Assembly (NCBI RefSeq): GCF_037081835.1
Contig: NZ_CP146516.1
Span: 1,697,501-1,761,500, forward strand
Direction of reading: 5' to 3'
From: Spirobacillus cienkowskii
GTDB lineage: Bacteria; Bdellovibrionota_B; Oligoflexia; Silvanigrellales; Silvanigrellaceae
DNA: 64,000 bases
A program made the position numbers and the translations under genes. Below, one piece after another: positions 59,511 to 64,000 of the stretch. The notes beneath the pieces were generated by a model that saw only the letters and a program-made list of their open reading frames with translations, made no database searches and had not been told where the DNA came from. Each line of letters opens with the position of its first letter. The first letter of the stretch is position 1.

Positions 59511-60630
59511 AAAAAACATTTTCACTAGAAATTAATCCTACCCAATTTGGATAAAAAAAGGATTTTAAAAAACTATCTGCATTTACGTTACAGTCTTTAG
59601 AAAACAAAAAATCATCATCACTGATTAACTTAATGTCATGCTCATTAAAAAATTTTTTATTACACATAAAATTAGGATGTGTTATTCTTACATTACTATC
59701 TTTTGAAAAAGAATTAAAAAAATCACTATTTAAAATTTCTAACTCAAAAAAATAATACAATTTTGACAAAAAATCAGAAACGATAGTTAATTTTTTATTA
59801 GCTATTACATATTTATTAGATACAAATTTTAACTCATTAAAAAATTCTTGAGTATTTACAACTGGAACATACCAAATACCATAACTATGTTTATTAAAAT
59901 CATGAGAAGATTTAGAATAATCAATAATATCTTGAGAAGTATGATATTGAATAAAAGAAAAATATGCAATGGATTTTATAATATTTTTTTGCGGTCTAAA
60001 TATTTTACAAGAATCTTTTTGTAAATAAAAAGAATACAAATTTTCTAGTAATGAAAAATTATGAATACCAGGCTTATTGTACAAATCAGTTTGAGACTCA
60101 AGCGCTAAGCAAAACACAAAAGAATTTGATGATTGCACAAACAAACGACTCATTTCATAAGGCAAAGAGTTTACTAACTGTGAATTTTTTTCTGCTAATG
60201 ACTTTGCTAGCAATAATCCTCTTGCTGATTGCAACGCAAATGAAGAATAAATTTTATTCAAACCGTTTTTTGTGTCTGTATTTATATAATTTATTTCATC
60301 GCCAATTTTAGATTTATGCAAAGAGTAAGTTTTCCAATAAGGCTGGCTAAATGCAAAATAAGAACCAATTTCAAAACTTTCTGCGTAGGCATTCTCAAAG
60401 GTAATTAAAGAAGAAATAATATTAAAATTATTAACAGAAATTTCATTTAATATATTAGCAATTTTTGATGATTTTAAAATTAATTCTTCTCTATTTTTTT
60501 GTATATTTACTTGATTTCTCATATAAGTTTCAGAAATGAATAAAAAATATAATACACAAATTAAGGTTAATAATAAAAAAATAATACCACTCACCAATGT
60601 TTGACCCAATTGATTATTTTCTTTGCTCAT
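59503..60630 (-). CDS. TadG-like Flp pilus protein
   Basis: A 375-residue protein with a short charged N-terminus, GQTLVSGIIFLLLTLICVLYFLFI as the single span, and a large periplasmic part. The GQTLV-type start recalls TadG/TadE prepilin-like proteins (usually GxxxVE). AGGTG lies before the ATG. The protein is strongly Asn/Lys/Ile/Ser-rich and AT-rich, so homology beyond the N-terminus is weak. Confidence 0.65.
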   Translation of the reverse strand: MSKENNQLGQTLVSGIIFLLLTLICVLYFLFISETYMRNQVNIQKNREELILKSSKIANILNEISVNNFNIISSLITFENAYAESFEIGSYFAFSQPYWKTYSLHKSKIGDEINYINTDTKNGLNKIYSSFALQSARGLLLAKSLAEKNSQLVNSLPYEMSRLFVQSSNSFVFCLALESQTDLYNKPGIHNFSLLENLYSFYLQKDSCKIFRPQKNIIKSIAYFSFIQYHTSQDIIDYSKSSHDFNKHSYGIWYVPVVNTQEFFNELKFVSNKYVIANKKLTIVSDFLSKLYYFFELEILNSDFFNSFSKDSNVRITHPNFMCNKKFFNEHDIKLISDDDFLFSKDCNVNADSFLKSFFYPNWVGLISSENVFYD

Positions 60631-61411
60631 TTTGCACCTGATTCATAAAATCGTCTATATTTACTTTGTTTAATAATTTACTCAAATCATAACGGTATTG
60701 CTTATAAATACCGATGACATCATTGTTCATAGAAAAACCATTTTCATAAATAGACGATGACGCTGGCCATGGAAAATATGCGGCAGACCTAACTCTAAAC
60801 CAAAACAAGGGTTCATAAAAAGAATTATAAGAAAAATATCCCAAACAATTGTGGCTAGAATCACTCTCTAATGTAGTATTTATTTTTTTACCTATTTTGC
60901 TTTTACTTTTATAATATAAATCAATATTTCTAAATAAACTTGAAAATAACACAGGCAAACAAACATTTATTTTTAAGTAAACGCCATTTGGATTTTTTAA
61001 ATAATTACTATTTTCGATTAATTTTAAGTCTACAAAAACATACTGTTCTTTAATTACCAATAAATTATTATTAGTATTAATATTATTATCAAAAGATAGC
61101 AATGATGTGGGAAATTTTTTAATTTCTGATTTTATATATTTATTTAAATTCGATTCAAAAATTTCTTTTTTATTATTTAAAGTATACTTTTCTTGTGAAT
61201 TTATAAGGCCTTGTTTTTTTAAACTCAAATGAGAATAAGAAATACTTTGCACACATTCAACTACAATTGTATTGATATAGTTTTTAAAAGATAAAAGTCT
61301 CGCAATTTCAATAACAGAAAAAACACAAAAAAGTAAAATAATAATAGAAAAAAAACTTTCTACAATAGCCTGTCCAGATTGATTATTATTATCAATTTTT
61401 TTATAATTCAT
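60614..61411 (-). CDS. TadE-like pseudopilin-type protein
   Basis: A 265-residue membrane protein. SGQAIVESFFSIIILLFCVFSVIEIARLL near residues 12-40 is a classical TadE N-terminus (Gly-x-x-x-Val-Glu then a span). The rest should be in the periplasm. It overlaps the downstream gene by 17 bases and the previous one by 11. AT-rich, Asn/Lys-rich. Its part in pilus assembly rests on the motif and the secretin in the same set. Confidence 0.75.
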   Translation of the reverse strand: MNYKKIDNNNQSGQAIVESFFSIIILLFCVFSVIEIARLLSFKNYINTIVVECVQSISYSHLSLKKQGLINSQEKYTLNNKKEIFESNLNKYIKSEIKKFPTSLLSFDNNINTNNNLLVIKEQYVFVDLKLIENSNYLKNPNGVYLKINVCLPVLFSSLFRNIDLYYKSKSKIGKKINTTLESDSSHNCLGYFSYNSFYEPLFWFRVRSAAYFPWPASSSIYENGFSMNNDVIGIYKQYRYDLSKLLNKVNIDDFMNQVQNEQRK

Positions 61412-62063
61412 TTTTAGTTTTCATTCTCAAAAAATAAAGCTCATCTGCATCGATAAATTTTTTAATTATCTTATAATTCCTATTTTTATTTAACTTTTTT
61501 TCAACATTTTTATTTAAATATTTATTATTATTAATAATCTCAAATTCTTTGATATTATTATTTTTAACAAAAAACTCAAAACCTTGGTATAATTTTTTTT
61601 GTGATATATTATACGCTTCTGCTTGAATAACATCTTCCTTAATAACACTATCTTTAAATACTAAAAGCAACAACAAAAAAATTAAAATAAAAAAGTTTTT
61701 TAAATACTTAACTATAATAAAAAAAGCATGCTTAACAAAAACTAAAAAATTTTTGTTTATAAAGAATGCTCTTAAGCCAACGAGACCAAAATTAACAAGA
61801 AAAAAATTTTGCTTGTACTTAAAATCATAATGAATTAATAATATTTGACTCATATTTTTGTGTATAAAATACAAATCATCATAATAATCAAATACTTCCT
61901 CGATGGACAAAAAACTATTAGAATCGTTGTTTTTTATAATAAATTCATCAAAATTTACTAAAAATATGCTCAAATCATCTTTATTTATTAAAAAATTTTC
62001 AAGATACGTACTTGTTCTATCTTTAAAAGAATAAACAAAATATTTATTATTGCTTAGGCTCAT
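61401..62063 (-). CDS. Unknown single-span membrane protein in Tad cluster
   Basis: I do not recognise this 220-residue protein. A cytosolic N-terminal half (about 1-115), one strong span near 121-137 (LKNFFILIFLLLLLVF), and a Lys/Asn-rich C-terminal part that should lie in the periplasm. It starts directly after the previous gene's stop (no gap) and overlaps the next by 11 bases. The topology resembles GspL/PilN-type assembly-platform proteins, but no motif proves that. Extremely AT-rich. Confidence 0.55.
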   Translation of the reverse strand: MSLSNNKYFVYSFKDRTSTYLENFLINKDDLSIFLVNFDEFIIKNNDSNSFLSIEEVFDYYDDLYFIHKNMSQILLIHYDFKYKQNFFLVNFGLVGLRAFFINKNFLVFVKHAFFIIVKYLKNFFILIFLLLLLVFKDSVIKEDVIQAEAYNISQKKLYQGFEFFVKNNNIKEFEIINNNKYLNKNVEKKLNKNRNYKIIKKFIDADELYFLRMKTKNEL

Positions 62064-62894
62064 TTAATTTAACACCAAATATTTACAAATATGACTTAAA
62101 TTTTTATTTTTTAAAAATCCTGTAATATGGTCTTCTAAAACCAAAGAATATTTACTGATATTTTTTAACTCAAAATTTTGATGATTATTAAAAATTAATA
62201 TCTTTTTTTCTGCAGATAATTTATATATAAAATATTCTTTCTCTCCAATTTTGCATAACTCATTCGGACGAACAATAAATGAATTATTATTTTTATCAAT
62301 AAATACAATGCTATTATAATATACAGCGATATATATATTTTTTGCAGTATTTTCTTCACTATATTTTACAAGTAATACTTGATAATCATTAATGCCATTA
62401 ATGATTGCTAGTTTTCCATTAATAAAACCTTGAGAATTATGCAAAGTTACAGACGCAAATTTATCAATAAAACCAATCCATTCTCTAACTAAAAAACCAT
62501 TATATTTAGAACTATAATTATTTTTAAAATAACTTCCTCCAATTAAAGAATAAAACGTAAATAAAAAAATAAAAATTAATAAAGTATTAAATATTAATTT
62601 AAAAATCTTATTATTAATTATTTTTTTTATAGTATAAATAATAATTTTTATTTTATTTAATAATATAATTATTGTTTTATAAAGATTTAATTCAAATTTA
62701 TTTTTTATATTATACCTAAAATCTTTAATTTTTTTGTCATCTTTAAATACAAATGGAACTTCTAAAAAAAAGATATCTTTGCTAAATTGAGGATTATCAA
62801 TAGCAAAGTAAACACCACGCAACAGGCTGCATTCGTTTTTATTACAATAACTAAATTGAATAATGGATTTTTTATAATCTAAGACTATTAACAC
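62064..62894 (-). CDS. Unknown single-span membrane protein in Tad cluster
   Basis: A 276-residue protein of unknown family. The first 95 residues look cytosolic, a span follows near 99-119 (KLIFNTLLIFIFLFTFYSLIGG), and the C-terminal 150 residues form beta-rich segments that should be periplasmic. The GTG start has TAAGGTG upstream. The gene lies eight bases after the secretin. It may be the assembly-platform or accessory component of this Tad system; that is inferred from order alone. Confidence 0.55.
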   Translation of the reverse strand: MLIVLDYKKSIIQFSYCNKNECSLLRGVYFAIDNPQFSKDIFFLEVPFVFKDDKKIKDFRYNIKNKFELNLYKTIIILLNKIKIIIYTIKKIINNKIFKLIFNTLLIFIFLFTFYSLIGGSYFKNNYSSKYNGFLVREWIGFIDKFASVTLHNSQGFINGKLAIINGINDYQVLLVKYSEENTAKNIYIAVYYNSIVFIDKNNNSFIVRPNELCKIGEKEYFIYKLSAEKKILIFNNHQNFELKNISKYSLVLEDHITGFLKNKNLSHICKYLVLN

Positions 62895-62902
62895 ACAACA
62901 CC

Positions 62903-64000
62903 TTAATCTAATAAACTACCAGTTAACAAATTTTGGTAATGAAAAGCTTTCTTTTCAATAAACTTTTTAATATCTATATCGTCATTTTGTTGATCGGAAC
63001 GTATTGCAGATACTGCAATCCACAATTCAGAATCATCATCTTTAAAGCGTCTACTTTTAAAAATTTCTCCAATAATAGGGATATTGCTTAAAATTGGAAA
63101 CCTATCAACATTTTTAGAATTTTTAGATTGCACCAAACCACTAAGAAGTGCATAATTATTATCTTTTAAAATAATATTTGTATTAATTTTTCGCGAAACA
63201 AATCCGGGAACATTTTGAAAAGATAAGTATTCTGAAACATCACTAACCTCTAATTCTAATTTAAGCCAAATCGATCCATCATTTTGTAATACCGGTGTTA
63301 CATTAAATAAAATACCAAAAGGCTTATATGTAACTGTCGTATTTTGATTTGTATTTGTTGTCGTAGAAGCCGCTGCGACAATTGGCACCTCGCCTCCTGC
63401 TAAAAATGTTGCTTTTTCTCCAGATCGGGTAATCACAACGGGCTGAGCGATATTTCTAGAAAAACTTCTTTGCTGTATTGCTTTTAACAACATCTCCATT
63501 GGCGCGATCTGAAACGTAGAGTGCACCGATGATGCAAGTGTTGAAGGCGAAAAATTTAAAGTCCCTTTAACTGGGTTACGCATTCCTGGCTGCTGCAACC
63601 CTGCTTCAATGCGGTTGAGTTTACCCACCTCTAAAAAATGCAAATTTATTTGCACACTCTCGCTCGCACCAGTTGTATCTTGTATTGCATTCACAACATT
63701 CGGTAACAATGCGCTGACATATTGCCACGATCGATTTTTACTAGTCATTGAATTAGAAATACCTGTAAAACAATACAATCCTCCTCGATTTATTATCTTA
63801 ATATGTTTATCTCCAAGTAACTTTATATCATTTTCAATTGATTTTAGTATAAGTGGTTCAATGTCTTGAGAAATTGTATACAACGGAAAAAACAATTGCG
63901 GCCTTGGAGCAACAATGTTTACAAGTTTACGAAAATCAGAAAATAATTTAATACGACCTAAAATAATTATTTTACCGCCTTTAATTTGCGGAACAATTCC
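62903..64000 (-). CDS. Tad/type II-type secretin (CpaC/RcpA-like), 5' end cut by window
   Basis: C-terminal two thirds of an outer-membrane secretin. The frame is open to the window edge, so the N-terminus is missing. The secretin domain is clear: GEVPI, YKPFGILFNVTPVLQNDGSI, PGFVSRKINTNIILKDNNYALLSGLVQ and FPILSNIPIIGEIFKSRRF. Before it is a NolW-type region near GLYCFTGISN. A TadE/TadG set follows, so it fits the RcpA/CpaC role of the Flp pilus; a type II secretin is the alternative. BON/N-terminal domains would lie outside the window. Confidence 0.88.
   Translation of the reverse strand, partial: GIVPQIKGGKIIILGRIKLFSDFRKLVNIVAPRPQLFFPLYTISQDIEPLILKSIENDIKLLGDKHIKIINRGGLYCFTGISNSMTSKNRSWQYVSALLPNVVNAIQDTTGASESVQINLHFLEVGKLNRIEAGLQQPGMRNPVKGTLNFSPSTLASSVHSTFQIAPMEMLLKAIQQRSFSRNIAQPVVITRSGEKATFLAGGEVPIVAAASTTTNTNQNTTVTYKPFGILFNVTPVLQNDGSIWLKLELEVSDVSEYLSFQNVPGFVSRKINTNIILKDNNYALLSGLVQSKNSKNVDRFPILSNIPIIGEIFKSRRFKDDDSELWIAVSAIRSDQQNDDIDIKKFIEKKAFHYQNLLTGSLLD

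Overview
The window comes from a low-GC Gram-negative bacterium. It carries outer-membrane barrels, lipoproteins, a Tad-type secretin, TatC and an encoded tRNA CCA end. Gene content and AT-rich coding, with some TTG and GTG starts, would suit the Oligoflexia/Silvanigrellales (Bdellovibrionota). That placement is inference from gene content, not a database result.

Layout. Positions 1-922 (+) hold the 3' end of a URC4/Urg3 uracil-catabolism gene and a BamE-like lipoprotein. Positions 946-12434 (-) hold mnmG, a family 3 solute-binding protein, a four-gene alpha-glucan block (glgP, glycogen-synthase-like GT, GH57, GH15) and holB-tmk. Positions 12564-14299 (+) hold an unknown gene and an orphan HExxH metalloprotease-like protein. 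Positions 14468-20580 (-) hold an RRM protein, an acyl-CoA dehydrogenase, a TPR protein, an M20 dipeptidase and a C-terminal J-domain protein. Positions 20680-29784 (+) are a heme-synthesis block (HemX-like, asparaginase, hemA, hemC, hemD-like). It is interrupted by an Rpn-type PD-(D/E)XK nuclease gene with a palindrome on each side, and is followed by a BolA-glutaredoxin pair and an SDR.

Positions 29882-41031 (-) hold a porin and then a tight gene train: LolD-like ATPase, FtsX-like permease, ZnuA, ZnuC, ZnuB, lysS, polA, tatC. Positions 41250-46278 (+) hold a DUF3015 protein, an intact IS982-like element with TIRs and a 5-bp target duplication (its transposase is on -), a DUF4105 membrane protein, an HU/IHF protein and a dipeptide epimerase. 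A divergent pair follows: an outer-membrane barrel (-) and a very large lipoprotein hydrolase (+).

Positions 50785-56369 (+) are the most unusual part. This compact chemosensory operon has a degenerate receptor-tip protein, an ODP/flavodiiron-type metallo-beta-lactamase-fold protein, a 120-residue receptor that is little more than the signalling hairpin, a CheA with no recognisable P2 domain, CheW, CheV and an ETHE1-like persulfide dioxygenase. The block has no membrane receptor, CheR, CheB or CheY. I read it as a candidate cytosolic O2/iron/redox chemosensory system whose only receiver in the cluster is CheV.

Positions 56392-64000 (-) hold a frameshifted heptosyltransferase-like gene, an O-methyltransferase, tRNA-Phe and a Tad/Flp pilus gene block: TadE/TadG-like pseudopilin-type proteins, two unknown single-span membrane proteins and a secretin cut by the window edge.
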